NCBI RefSeq assembly: GCF_001280065.1
Contig: NZ_LGEA01000047.1
Location: 1-64,000, forward strand
DNA: 64,000 nt
Reading direction: 5' to 3'
DNA from: Streptomyces sp. NRRL B-1140
Lineage (GTDB): Bacteria; Actinomycetota; Actinomycetes; Streptomycetales; Streptomycetaceae
Position numbers and translations under genes: made by a program. Under the pieces are notes generated by a model, which was not told the origin of the DNA, did not search any database, and saw only the letters and a list, made by a program, of their open reading frames with translations. How positions within the stretch are numbered: the first letter of the stretch is position 1; every line of letters begins with the position of its first letter. Of the stretch, positions 35,253 to 42,955 are shown one piece after another.

Positions 35253-36251
35253 TCACAGACCGGTGACGGCGTGCAGGAGCAGGTAGAGCGCCGCTGCCGG
35301 GATCCCCGCGCCGGGAAAGGTGAGGATCCAGGCGGTACCGATCGAACGGGCCACCTGCCAGCGTACGGCCGAGAAGCGCCGGGTGGCACCGGCACCGAGG
35401 ATGGCGGCGGTGATCGTCTGGGTGGTGGAGATCGGCGCCTTCACCAGGAAAGCGGTCGTGTAGAGGACGGCTGCGGCAGCGGTCTCGGCGGCGAACCCGC
35501 GGGGCGGATCGAGGTGCACGATGCGCCGCCCGAGGGTGGTGATGATGCGCCGCCCTCCGGTGTACGTGCCGGCCGCCATGGCGAGCGCCACGGCGGCGAT
35601 CACCCACACCGGCACCGAGAAGTCGTCCTGCCAGCCGGCCGTGACCAGTGCGAGCACGATGACCCCCATGGTCTTCTGCGCGTCCTGCAACCCGTGTCCG
35701 AGACCCATGGCGGCGGCGGAGACGGTCTGCGCGGCACGGAAGCGCCGCATGGTGCGCCGGGGGGCCGAACGCCGGAACACCCACAGGATGCCCGTGTGCA
35801 GGAGGTACCCCAGCACCACGCCGACCAGCGGGGACAGCAGCATCGGCAGGACGACCTTGTCCAGGATGCCCGACCAGTGCACCGTGGCCGACGCGGCGAG
35901 CGCGGCACCGACCAGCCCGCCGATCAGGGCGTGCGAGGACGAGGTGGGCAGTCCGCGCCACCAGGTGAAGACGTTCCACCCGATGGCGCCCAGAAGCGCG
36001 CACAGGACGAGCAGCAGCCCGGACGTCGCCTCGGGCGCCCCGATGATGCCGCTGCCGACGGTCTGTGCGACACCCGTGCCCAGGAAGGCGCCGCAGAAGT
36101 TCATCACCGCGGCCATGGCGAGCGCCACGCGGGGCGTCAGCGCCCGGGTGGAGATCGAGGTGGCGATCGCGTTCGCGGCGTCGTGGAAGCCGTTGGTGAA
36201 GTCGAAGGTCAGACCCACGATGATGATCAGCACCACGAGGGTGAGCTCCAT
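35253..36251 (-). CDS. pit: PiT-family inorganic phosphate transporter
   Basis: A 332-residue membrane protein with about ten hydrophobic helices. Both duplicated PiT signatures are present: TNGFHDAANAIATSISTRAL near residue 20 and GHGLQDAQKTMGVIVLAL near 205. RGLPTSSSHALIGG and VKAPISTTQTITAAILGAG are also typical. These low-affinity carriers import metal-phosphate with H+ or Na+. A strong SD (GGGAGGTGATC) precedes ATG 36251. I see no clear PhoP box upstream. Confidence 0.95.
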   Translation of the reverse strand: MELTLVVLIIIVGLTFDFTNGFHDAANAIATSISTRALTPRVALAMAAVMNFCGAFLGTGVAQTVGSGIIGAPEATSGLLLVLCALLGAIGWNVFTWWRGLPTSSSHALIGGLVGAALAASATVHWSGILDKVVLPMLLSPLVGVVLGYLLHTGILWVFRRSAPRRTMRRFRAAQTVSAAAMGLGHGLQDAQKTMGVIVLALVTAGWQDDFSVPVWVIAAVALAMAAGTYTGGRRIITTLGRRIVHLDPPRGFAAETAAAAVLYTTAFLVKAPISTTQTITAAILGAGATRRFSAVRWQVARSIGTAWILTFPGAGIPAAALYLLLHAVTGL

Positions 36252-36366
36252 ACGCGATCACCTCCCGACGTCGGCCGCACGGTTCCATCGTGCGCTTCGG
36301 GGGCGGAGCGGGCCGTGCGACTACGCCACGTGAGGCGGCCGTGGGGACGGAACCCGGAGGACATCG

Positions 36367-36390
36367 ATGCCCGGCTTTACGGTGTGTTGA
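36367..36390 (+). CDS. Seven-codon leader ORF coupled to the DUF998 gene
   Basis: GGAGG at 36356-36360, then six bases, then ATG: the ORF reads MPGFTVC and its TGA overlaps the ATG of the DUF998 gene as TGATG. The spacing is optimal, whereas the DUF998 ATG has no SD of its own. Termination-reinitiation coupling is the simplest reading. Confidence 0.45.
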   Translation: MPGFTVC

Positions 36391-36989
36391 TGCGATCTGT
36401 ACCTACATGGGCGCTGGTGACGTCGGGGTGTGCTCCGGTCTTCCTCATCATGGGCTGGCTGACGGCGGCGTCTCTGCAAGGTCCCCCCTACGACCCGGCC
36501 GCCCAGACGATCAGCGTCCTGGCGGCTCCCGGGAACTCGGGGTCCTGGGTGATGACGGCGGCGTTCGTCGCCCTCGGGTTCTGCCATCTGCTGACGGCCT
36601 GGGGTCTGCGCCCGGCCGCGGCGGCGGGGCGGGTCGCGTTGGCGGCCGGAGGCGTGTCGGCGCTGGCCGTGGCCGTGTTCCCGGCGCCGAGCAGCGGCGG
36701 TTCACTGGGTCACGGTTCGGTCGCCGCCGTGGGCTTCGCGGTCCTGGCGGCATGGCCCGTGCTGGCCGCCCGGGCGGGAACCGCCGTGCCGTGGGCCCTG
36801 CGCCCCTTTCCCTCCCTGGGGGCGACCGCCGTCATGGCGGTCGGCGCGGCCTGGTTCCTGATCGAGCTGCACCTCCATGGCGTGGCCGGCGTGGCCGAGC
36901 GTGCCGTGACGACCCTTCAGTCGGTCTGGCCCTTCGTAGTCGTCGTCTCCTGCCTGCGCGGACCCCTGCGCCACAGATGTCCGAGCTGA
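36390..36989 (+). CDS. DUF998 integral membrane protein
   Basis: A 199-residue membrane protein with six hydrophobic segments, matching DUF998 (FLIMGWLTAASLQGPPYDPAAQTISVLAAPGNSGSWVMTAAF, LPAA-type Gly turns, LHGVAGVAERAV). Function is unknown. ATG 36390 overlaps the leader-ORF stop; an in-frame GTG lies at 36384. It is divergent from pit. Confidence 0.83.
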   Translation: MRSVPTWALVTSGCAPVFLIMGWLTAASLQGPPYDPAAQTISVLAAPGNSGSWVMTAAFVALGFCHLLTAWGLRPAAAAGRVALAAGGVSALAVAVFPAPSSGGSLGHGSVAAVGFAVLAAWPVLAARAGTAVPWALRPFPSLGATAVMAVGAAWFLIELHLHGVAGVAERAVTTLQSVWPFVVVVSCLRGPLRHRCPS

Positions 36990-37034
36990 CCGGGCGCTCC
37001 GGATGTGTTGACAGGTACGGACCAAAGCGCAACT

Positions 37035-37050
37035 CTGAGAGCGCTCTCAG
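37035..37050 (+). promoter_or_regulatory. LacI-family-type operator upstream of GH64
   Basis: CTGAGAGCGCTCTCAG, a perfect 16-bp palindrome ending 30 bases before the GTG. Its 14-bp core is identical to the operator at 26904-26917. Confidence 0.75.
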
Positions 37051-37080
37051 AAACGGTTGACCGTCGAACGGAGGCAGAGC

Positions 37081-38286
37081 GTGTTGCGAACTCTCAGGCG
37101 CCGGGCCACGGCTGCGGGGCTGTCCCTGGCCACGGTCCTCGCCGGCTCCCTGCTGGTGACCGGAACGGGTGCGCCGGCCCATGCCGCCGTCCCGGCGACG
37201 ATCCCCCTCAAGATCACCAACAACTCGGCCCGCGGCGAACAGCTCTACATCTACAACCTCGGCACGGAACTCTCGACCGGACGCCAGGGCTGGGCCGACG
37301 CCGGCGGCGCCTTCCACCCCTGGCCGGCCGGCGGCAACCCGCCCACTCCCGCCCCCGACGCCTCGATCCCGGGACCGGCGGCAGGGCAGTCGGCCACGAT
37401 CCGCATGCCCAGGTTCTCCGGCCGCGTGTACTTCTCCTACGGCCGGAAACTGGTCTTCAAGCTCACCACCGGAGGCCTGGTCCAGCCCGCCGTGCAGAAT
37501 CCGGCCGACCCCAACCGGAACATTCTGTTCAACTGGTCGGAGTACACGCTCAACGACTCGGGGCTGTGGATCAACAGCACCCAGGTCGACATGTTCTCCG
37601 CCCCCTACGCGGTGGGCGTGCAGCGAGCCGACGGCAGCACCGCGAGCACCGGGCGGCTCAAGGCCGGTGGCTACAACGGCTTCTTCAACGCCCTCAGGGG
37701 GCAGCCAGGGGGCTGGGCCGACCTGATCCAGACCCGCCCGGACGGCACCGTACTGCGCGCTCTGTCACCGCTGTACGGCCTGGAGACCGGCGCGCTGCCG
37801 GCCACCGTCATGGACGACTACATCAACCGCGTCTGGCGGAAGTACTCCACCTCGACCCTGACGGTCACCCCGTTCGCCGACCGGCCCGGCACCACGTACT
37901 ACGGCCGGGTCTCCGGCGGAGTCATGAACTTCACCGACAGCGCCGGCGGGGTCGTCACCAGCTTCCAGAAGCCGGACGCCTCCTCCGTCTTCGGATGTCA
38001 CGGACGGCTCGACGCCCCGAACGACCAGGTGCGCGGCCCGATCTCACGCACACTGTGTGCCGGGTTCAACCGCTCCACCCTGCTGGTCAATCCCCACCAG
38101 CCCGATGCCGGCGCCACCGACTTCTACAAGGACGGCGTCACCAACCACTACGCGCGCAAGATCCACGCCCAGATGGCGGACGGAAAGGCCTATGCCTTCG
38201 CCTTCGACGACGTCGGCCACCACGAATCGCTCGTCCATGACGGAAACCCCCGTCAGGCCTATCTCACGCTCGAACCCCTCGACTGA
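37081..38286 (+). CDS. Secreted GH64 beta-1,3-glucanase
   Basis: A 401-residue exported enzyme. Residues 1-36 form a signal peptide (LRRRATAAGLSLATVLAGSLL, cleavage near AHA-AV). The mature part matches GH64 laminaripentaose-producing enzymes: PLKITNNSARGEQLYIYNLG, SGRVYFSYGRKLVFKL, NILFNWSEYTLNDSGLWINSTQVDMFSAPYAVGV and KIHAQMADGKAYAFAFDDVGHHES. It would cleave fungal or algal beta-1,3-glucan. GTG 37081 is chosen for its GGAGG with six-base spacing; an upstream TTG at 37057 is weaker. The operator upstream predicts repression by a LacI-family glucan regulator. Confidence 0.92.
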   Translation: MLRTLRRRATAAGLSLATVLAGSLLVTGTGAPAHAAVPATIPLKITNNSARGEQLYIYNLGTELSTGRQGWADAGGAFHPWPAGGNPPTPAPDASIPGPAAGQSATIRMPRFSGRVYFSYGRKLVFKLTTGGLVQPAVQNPADPNRNILFNWSEYTLNDSGLWINSTQVDMFSAPYAVGVQRADGSTASTGRLKAGGYNGFFNALRGQPGGWADLIQTRPDGTVLRALSPLYGLETGALPATVMDDYINRVWRKYSTSTLTVTPFADRPGTTYYGRVSGGVMNFTDSAGGVVTSFQKPDASSVFGCHGRLDAPNDQVRGPISRTLCAGFNRSTLLVNPHQPDAGATDFYKDGVTNHYARKIHAQMADGKAYAFAFDDVGHHESLVHDGNPRQAYLTLEPLD

Positions 38287-38302
38287 CCTGACCGCGGGTG
38301 AT

Positions 38303-38333
38303 GCTGGTGCCGCGAAGGGAACGCGGCACCAGC
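38303..38333. terminator. Terminator after GH64
   Basis: GCTGGTGCCGCG (38303-38314) pairs perfectly with CGCGGCACCAGC (38322-38333) around loop AAGGGAA. Confidence 0.85.
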
Positions 38334-38392
38334 GGTTGCTCAGGGGGAACCCGCCGTGGGCTCCCCCCCCCACTCGGTCACCCGCGGGGGCG

Positions 38393-38818
38393 TCACCGGC
38401 TCGCGGCGGCCGTCACGGTCGCGGGGTCCACCCCGGTCAACTCGACGATGCGGTGCGGTGCCACACCGGCTGCGAGTGCCTTTCCGATCAGGCCGTCCCG
38501 CCCGTCGGCGCAGTCACGGTAGTCGAGCAGCTCCTGCTCGACCCTGGCCAACGGCTCCGGGACCATCCGGTGGCGCAGGAGGGTCAGCTCCTCCTCGCTC
38601 AGCGGGACGGGCAGCCGTTCCGCTCCTTCGGGCACGGCCGCCCTCTCCTCCGGCGGCAGCAGGCGCAGGTGGGGCGAGGTGGGCGTGGTTCCCTGGGCAT
38701 CGAGCCAGGCGCGGACGGCGGGCGTTTCCATGCACGCGAGTTCACCGACGGCGGCCGGCGATACACCGAGCTGCGCGGACGCGTCGTCAAGCAGGAACAA
38801 GTAGGCGTCGTCGGTCAT
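38393..38818 (-). CDS. Small protein with a C-terminal helix-turn-helix-like segment, unknown
   Basis: A 141-residue soluble protein. The N-terminal part (DDAYLFLLDDASAQLGVSPAAVGELACMETPAVRAWL) and C-terminal part (DGLIGKALAAGVAPHRIVELTGVDPATVTA) both resemble HTH segments of resolvase/RNA-polymerase-sigma type, so a DNA-binding role is possible. I cannot name a family. ATG 38818 is preceded by GGAG; a GTG at 38836 is an alternative start. Confidence 0.7.
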   Translation of the reverse strand: MTDDAYLFLLDDASAQLGVSPAAVGELACMETPAVRAWLDAQGTTPTSPHLRLLPPEERAAVPEGAERLPVPLSEEELTLLRHRMVPEPLARVEQELLDYRDCADGRDGLIGKALAAGVAPHRIVELTGVDPATVTAAASR

Positions 38819-39096
38819 CCTCGGCTCCTTTTCCACACGGTGTTGAACGACATCCCATTACCCCGCCGCGCCCGGATTACCGCCGGCTGGCCAGGCACTC
38901 GATCGAGTGAGGCGGCACTGCTCCGGTCCCGGTGAGGCGGAGGTCCATGGACGGGGCGAGGGCCACCGCTCCCTGCTCGCCACCGTCCGGGCCTGCTGCC
39001 GTGGCATGCCCTCCCGCGCAGTCGGCCGGCGCCCGAGGTGGTCCGGCAGCGGGTCGGGGGACGGCGCGCGGTCGGCCGGCCGCCGGCCGGCCCGCG
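38819..39096. other. Intergenic region without recognised gene
   Basis: About 280 bases between two genes on the minus strand. It contains the promoter of the small HTH-like gene and a GGCCGGC-rich segment near 39075-39100. I see no gene. Confidence 0.5.
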
Positions 39097-39891
39097 TCAG
39101 ATCCCGGCTCCGGCGGCCTCCCGGCCCGCCTCCCCGCCTGCCACGGTGGCGTCCCAGGGGCGCGGACCGGTGCCGTCCGTCCAGGCCTCCAGCGCGTCCC
39201 GGTTCACACACACGATCCCGCACTGCTCGGCGTACTCCATCGCCGGCGCCGTGAAGTCGCTCGTGCAGACCAGTACGGCGAGGTCGGCCTCGTGCACGGT
39301 GAAGCAGGTACCGCCGAAGCGCTGCAGGTCCTGCGACCCGACTCGATGCGACTCGCCGTACTGCTTGCACTGGATGACGAGGCGGCGCCCGTCGGGCGTG
39401 ACGGCCAGGACGTCGGCGCCCAAGTCACCGGCGCCTCCGACGACTTCGGCCTCGGCGCAGCCGTCGCGTTCGCACAGTCCGGCGATCGCCTCCTCGAACC
39501 CTTCCGGCGTCAGGGCGTCGTAGTCGACGGCCAGGGTGTCGGCTTCGGCGTCGGCGGGAGCGGGGGCGGGCGCCCGCGGTGCGGGGACGGCCGGAGCTTC
39601 CATCACCTCGGCCGCTTCCCTGGCCGCCTCGTCGAGCGCTGCCGCGGCCCGGCGTGCCACGCCGGCCAGGCGCCAGCGGCGCCGCAGGCCGAGGCAGCAC
39701 GCGACAGCTATCGCGAGCAGCACGAACATCCAGGCGGGACGCCGCTCGACGGCGCTGGCCGCCACCCGGACGGCGAGTCCGAGGACGCTCACGAGCACTG
39801 CGAGGAATACGAAGAACAGGGCCGTCGACCGAAGATCGAACCCATAGCGGCGCCGTTTCACAAACGGCGTACGGCGCACAGGTGTTGTCAT
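39097..39891 (-). CDS. Membrane-tethered Mrr-like restriction endonuclease
   Basis: A 264-residue protein. Two hydrophobic helices (about 22-42 and 53-69) anchor a cytoplasmic tail. The C-terminal domain (about 122-240) is a PD-(D/E)XK nuclease of the Mrr/DUF2034 type: YDALTPEGFEEAIAGLCERDG, then GDLGADVLAV with catalytic D160 and VIQCKQYG with Q174 and K176. Mrr enzymes cut modified foreign DNA. The membrane tether suggests surveillance at the DNA entry site, or another role. No cognate methyltransferase is adjacent. ATG 39891 gives the full membrane anchor. Confidence 0.87.
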   Translation of the reverse strand: MTTPVRRTPFVKRRRYGFDLRSTALFFVFLAVLVSVLGLAVRVAASAVERRPAWMFVLLAIAVACCLGLRRRWRLAGVARRAAAALDEAAREAAEVMEAPAVPAPRAPAPAPADAEADTLAVDYDALTPEGFEEAIAGLCERDGCAEAEVVGGAGDLGADVLAVTPDGRRLVIQCKQYGESHRVGSQDLQRFGGTCFTVHEADLAVLVCTSDFTAPAMEYAEQCGIVCVNRDALEAWTDGTGPRPWDATVAGGEAGREAAGAGI

Positions 39892-40313
39892 GACATCCCC
39901 CTCATCAGAGCCCCCCTCATGGGACCGACAGCAAGATCACCTCCACCGTCTTCCCAAGATCACCACCTTCATGAGGGCATGGCCGGAGCAGCAAGTCGTC
40001 GGACACGGCACGAACCGGTCCCGGGGGCCGGGAGATAGGGTGGTGCGCATGGGCAACGCACGTTCGACCGGTCCGACGGGCTTCAGGTAGCCCGCCAGGA
40101 GACACCTGGCGGTCGCTGCGATCGGAGCCCCGTGACACGAACCGCCCACCATCTGCCCCCTTCACTCGGCGCGAGTGCGCGCAGTGCACCCGACCGCCCG
40201 CCAGGAGCCCCTTGGCGTTCAGTGGTTCTCTACGGTTTGAGATACAGCTCGCGCTGCCTCACCGACGCGGCGCGAGAGTCCCGAAGGCCTCAACCCCGCC
40301 TGATCCGCCGCAC
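39892..40313. other. Gene-poor stretch with one short hairpin
   Basis: No convincing gene. An 8-bp hairpin (CCGCCAGG, 40092-40099, with CCTGGCGG, 40105-40112) could be a weak terminator. Short open frames here lack homology I recognise. Confidence 0.5.
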
Positions 40314-40529
40314 GGTGAAGGTCTACTCGTTCGCTCGGAGCCGGCGGGACCGGTCCATAGCCGAGTGGTCCACACTGGAGGAACGCCGGGCCCGGCAGCG
40401 GATGCGAGCCCAAGCAGCGACCCTGAAGGGGCTGCTGCACGCAGGCGTCGACGAACGCGCCCTCGAAGCCGCGGACGCGGTGGACATCCCGCCGACGCGT
40501 CATCGGCGCAGCTCGCTCTGGCACGCGTA
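40314..40529 (+). CDS. Possible small basic protein
   Basis: GTG 40314 opens a 71-codon frame rich in Arg (VKVYSFARSRRDRSIAEW, ERRARQRMRAQAATLKGLL, LEAADAVDIPPTRHRRSS) with host-like third-position GC. There is no clear SD and no recognised family. It could be a real small helical protein or a chance frame. Confidence 0.3.
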
Positions 40530-40566
40530 GCCGCAGCCACACCGCGACCACGGCAGCAACCGCCGC

Positions 40567-41901
40567 CTACCTGCCACTGCGGAGGAAGGCGGCGATCCCG
40601 TCGCGCGTGGGACTGTTCGGCAAGGGCGCCGGTTTGTCCTGAAGGAAGGCGGTGACAACGGCTGCGGCACGGTCGTCGTTGTCGTCGAGGCCGTTCCACA
40701 TGTGGTGTCCGACGCCGGGCATGTACTGCGTCCGCTGAATGGCTGGGTCGTGGGCGAGGATCTCGGTCGCCCACCGGCGGACCTGCGAGGAACACTCGGC
40801 GATCATCAGCATCGCGGGAGTACGGGACCGCTCCAGCCGCCGTGCGAGGGAGGGTGAGTCCTTGACCGTCTGCTGGACGCGGAGGCTGGCGGCCGGGCTG
40901 AAGGAGAAGTTCCGTGCGGTGTCCTCGGCGGGGATGCGGTGCGCGTCTCGCGCACAGTAGGCGGACGCGGTGTCACTGCCGAGGTCTGCCGCGGTGAAGG
41001 CGTTGTCGCCTTCGGCCTGGCCGATCAACCCGGTGTCAGGCGTGAGGAGTCCGAGCCGCATGAGGCCGAAGGCCACGCCGTAGCGGGGGAGACGGGTCGA
41101 GCGCGGTCCGGTCATGGCCGGCGCGATGCCCCGTGCGGACGCACGGCCCTTGGGCCCGGTGAGCCGCGCGGTGGGGCCGTCCATGGGGCCGGGTTCGGCG
41201 ATGGTCACCCGGTGCAGGCGAGGGGCGACGCTCGGGTCGGCCAGTGCCCGGGTCAGCACTACCCCGCCCGAGGAGAATCCGAGAACATCGGCTTCGCCCT
41301 TGCCCAGACGGTCGATGAAGGCGGTGAGATCACGGACCGAGCGCTCGATCGAGTAATGGCTCATGGGGAGGAGGTCGCTTCGTCCGCCGCCTGCCTGTTC
41401 ATAGGCGTAGACGTCGTGGCCCCGGCGTGCCAGGAGTTGCAGGAACCGGTGGTCGAGTACCGAGATGCCGCGGACCGGCCCGCCGTTGAGGTACACCAAG
41501 GGGACGGAATGCCGGGAAGCGGCGTTCGAGGGCGGGTAGTGGTACACCGCGACCCGGCTGCCGGTCTCCAGTTTCCAGTGCTGCGTCGCCACGAACGGCA
41601 GGGCGGGCGGATGCTGCCGTGCCGTCGGCACCGTCGGGATGCAGACCGTCGCCGTCAACGCCGCCGCGACAGCAACCGGCAGGAACGGCACGAGCCGCGC
41701 GGCCCGGCTGCGGCGTCGAGCCCGCCACACCGCGAGCGCGGTGCCGATCCCGGTAGTCGTCGACCAAGCGGCGAGCCCCCAGCCGGCGCCGTTCGTCAAG
41801 GCGATCAGGGCGACGAAGACGACGGTCAGTGCGATGACCGCGGCCAAGGCCATGGATAAGCGTCCGGTGATACGCGCGAGACGCATGACGAGCGTGGGCA
41901 T
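40567..41901 (-). CDS. Membrane-anchored alpha/beta hydrolase
   Basis: A 444-residue protein. Three N-terminal hydrophobic helices (within residues 14-92) precede an alpha/beta-hydrolase domain from about 115. The oxyanion motif is LVYLNGGPVRGIS, like the NGGPG of proline iminopeptidases. The nucleophile elbow is GFSSGG and the catalytic His lies in GVGHHMW. It probably cleaves small esters or peptides at the membrane. It is divergent from the TetR gene, and a near-perfect 24-bp inverted repeat sits between them, so TetR control is likely. Confidence 0.85.
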   Translation of the reverse strand: MPTLVMRLARITGRLSMALAAVIALTVVFVALIALTNGAGWGLAAWSTTTGIGTALAVWRARRRSRAARLVPFLPVAVAAALTATVCIPTVPTARQHPPALPFVATQHWKLETGSRVAVYHYPPSNAASRHSVPLVYLNGGPVRGISVLDHRFLQLLARRGHDVYAYEQAGGGRSDLLPMSHYSIERSVRDLTAFIDRLGKGEADVLGFSSGGVVLTRALADPSVAPRLHRVTIAEPGPMDGPTARLTGPKGRASARGIAPAMTGPRSTRLPRYGVAFGLMRLGLLTPDTGLIGQAEGDNAFTAADLGSDTASAYCARDAHRIPAEDTARNFSFSPAASLRVQQTVKDSPSLARRLERSRTPAMLMIAECSSQVRRWATEILAHDPAIQRTQYMPGVGHHMWNGLDDNDDRAAAVVTAFLQDKPAPLPNSPTRDGIAAFLRSGR

Positions 41902-41922
41902 GGTGGACCTCCGACAGTTCCG

Positions 41923-41946
41923 TAACGCCGTTTCAAAACGACGTTA
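41923..41946. promoter_or_regulatory. 24-bp TetR-type operator
   Basis: TAACGCCGTTT and AAACGACGTTA form a near-perfect inverted repeat; only one position in each arm, and its centre, break symmetry. It lies between the hydrolase start (41901) and the TetR start (41970). Confidence 0.75.
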
Positions 41947-41969
41947 TCAGGCGGGGTAGGCTGTCGGTC

Positions 41970-42587
41970 GTGGGTAGGCCGAAAACAAACGACGAGGCAG
42001 TCGGAGAACGGCTGGTGGTGTGCGCGACCGAGATGCTGGCCACGCAGCCGCGGGAATCGGTCACGGTCCGCGCCGTGGCCGCCGCCGCCGAGACGTCGAC
42101 GACGGCGGTCTACTCCCTCTTCGGCGGCAAGAGCGGCCTGATCGCCGCTGTGCGCGACCGAGCCGTCGCCGGTCTCTTCCGAGAGGTGTCGGCGGTGCCG
42201 GCCTCCGCGGACCCGCTGGCCGACATCTACGCGCTTGCCGTCGCCTACCGCCGCTGGGGGTGTGGCCACAGCCACCTCTACACGGTGCTGTTCGGCGGTG
42301 TGCAGTCCTTCGACCCGTCAGGGGAGGTCGGCGCCGGTGACCCGATCCGTCCGCTCCTCGCAGCGATCGACCGCGCCGTGACGGAATCCGTCCTCGCCGG
42401 CGACCCGACGTCGATCGCCCTGTCGGTCTGGGCGGCCATGCACGGGATCGTGACGCTCGAACTGGCCGGAGCCCTCGACGCCGTCACAGCCGGCAGCGCC
42501 TTCCGGTCCACGGTTCACGCCACGCTGCGCGGATGGAGCACGCCCGCGGTGTTCGGCCGCCTTCGCCGAGAGGAACAGGATTCCTGA
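41970..42587 (+). CDS. TetR-family regulator
   Basis: A 205-residue repressor. The HTH is VTVRAVAAAAETSTTAVYSLFGGKSGLIAAV (about 32-62). The C-terminal ligand domain contains a WAAMHGIVTLELAG segment typical of TetR_C_13-like proteins. The start is GTG 41970. The intergenic 24-bp repeat is its likely operator and the divergent hydrolase its likely target. Confidence 0.9.
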   Translation: MGRPKTNDEAVGERLVVCATEMLATQPRESVTVRAVAAAAETSTTAVYSLFGGKSGLIAAVRDRAVAGLFREVSAVPASADPLADIYALAVAYRRWGCGHSHLYTVLFGGVQSFDPSGEVGAGDPIRPLLAAIDRAVTESVLAGDPTSIALSVWAAMHGIVTLELAGALDAVTAGSAFRSTVHATLRGWSTPAVFGRLRREEQDS

Positions 42588-42682
42588 CCCTGTGGTCGCG
42601 AGCGGGCTTGCGGTCGGGTCGCGACGACGCCGGTTCAGAACGTGCCCGCACAGGTGGTGCTCGAGTGGTCTCCTCGTGTCGT

Positions 42683-42871
42683 CTGTCCCTCGCGAACCTC
42701 GTCCGGCTCAACGTCCACACCACCGACGTCGATCTGCTGCTCCCGCACTACGGCGTACTGGCGTCGCGGCTGGGCGCCGCCGGAGTGGCACCGACCATGA
42801 CGCTCCTCGGAGTGACACGGTTGGCCGTACCCGGCCAGATGGTCGAACTCGAGGGGACCGCCGTCGCGTGA
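42683..42871 (+). pseudogene. RidA-family C-terminal remnant
   Basis: LSLANLVRLNVHTTDVDLLLPHYGVLASRLGAAGVAPTMTLLGV followed by TRLAVPGQMVELEGTAVA matches the second half of RidA/YjgF proteins. The first half, with the start and half of the trimer fold, is missing: sequence upstream in this frame is unrelated. The normal stop and a strong terminator remain. It is a deletion remnant. Confidence 0.75.
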
Positions 42872-42884
42872 CGCGACCTCGCCG

Positions 42885-42922
42885 CCTGCTGCTCGTGCCG
42901 CGCGGCCGGCACGAGCAGCAGG
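42885..42922 (+). terminator. Strong terminator after the RidA remnant
   Basis: A perfect 16-bp stem (42885-42900 with 42907-42922) with loop CGCGGC. Confidence 0.85.
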
Positions 42923-42925
42923 CAG

Positions 42926-42946
42926 ATGGGTGATGGGTGATGGGTG
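42926..42946 (+). repeat. Three tandem 7-bp repeats at a translation start
   Basis: ATGGGTG three times, followed directly by ATG at 42947. Because the period is not a multiple of three, each ATG lies in a different frame. Confidence 0.9.
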
Positions 42947-42955
42947 ATGCTCGCG

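Noticed and set aside
35253..36389. A PhoP box upstream of pit
   Set aside because: No GTTCACC-type direct repeats with 11-base spacing were found in the intergenic region.
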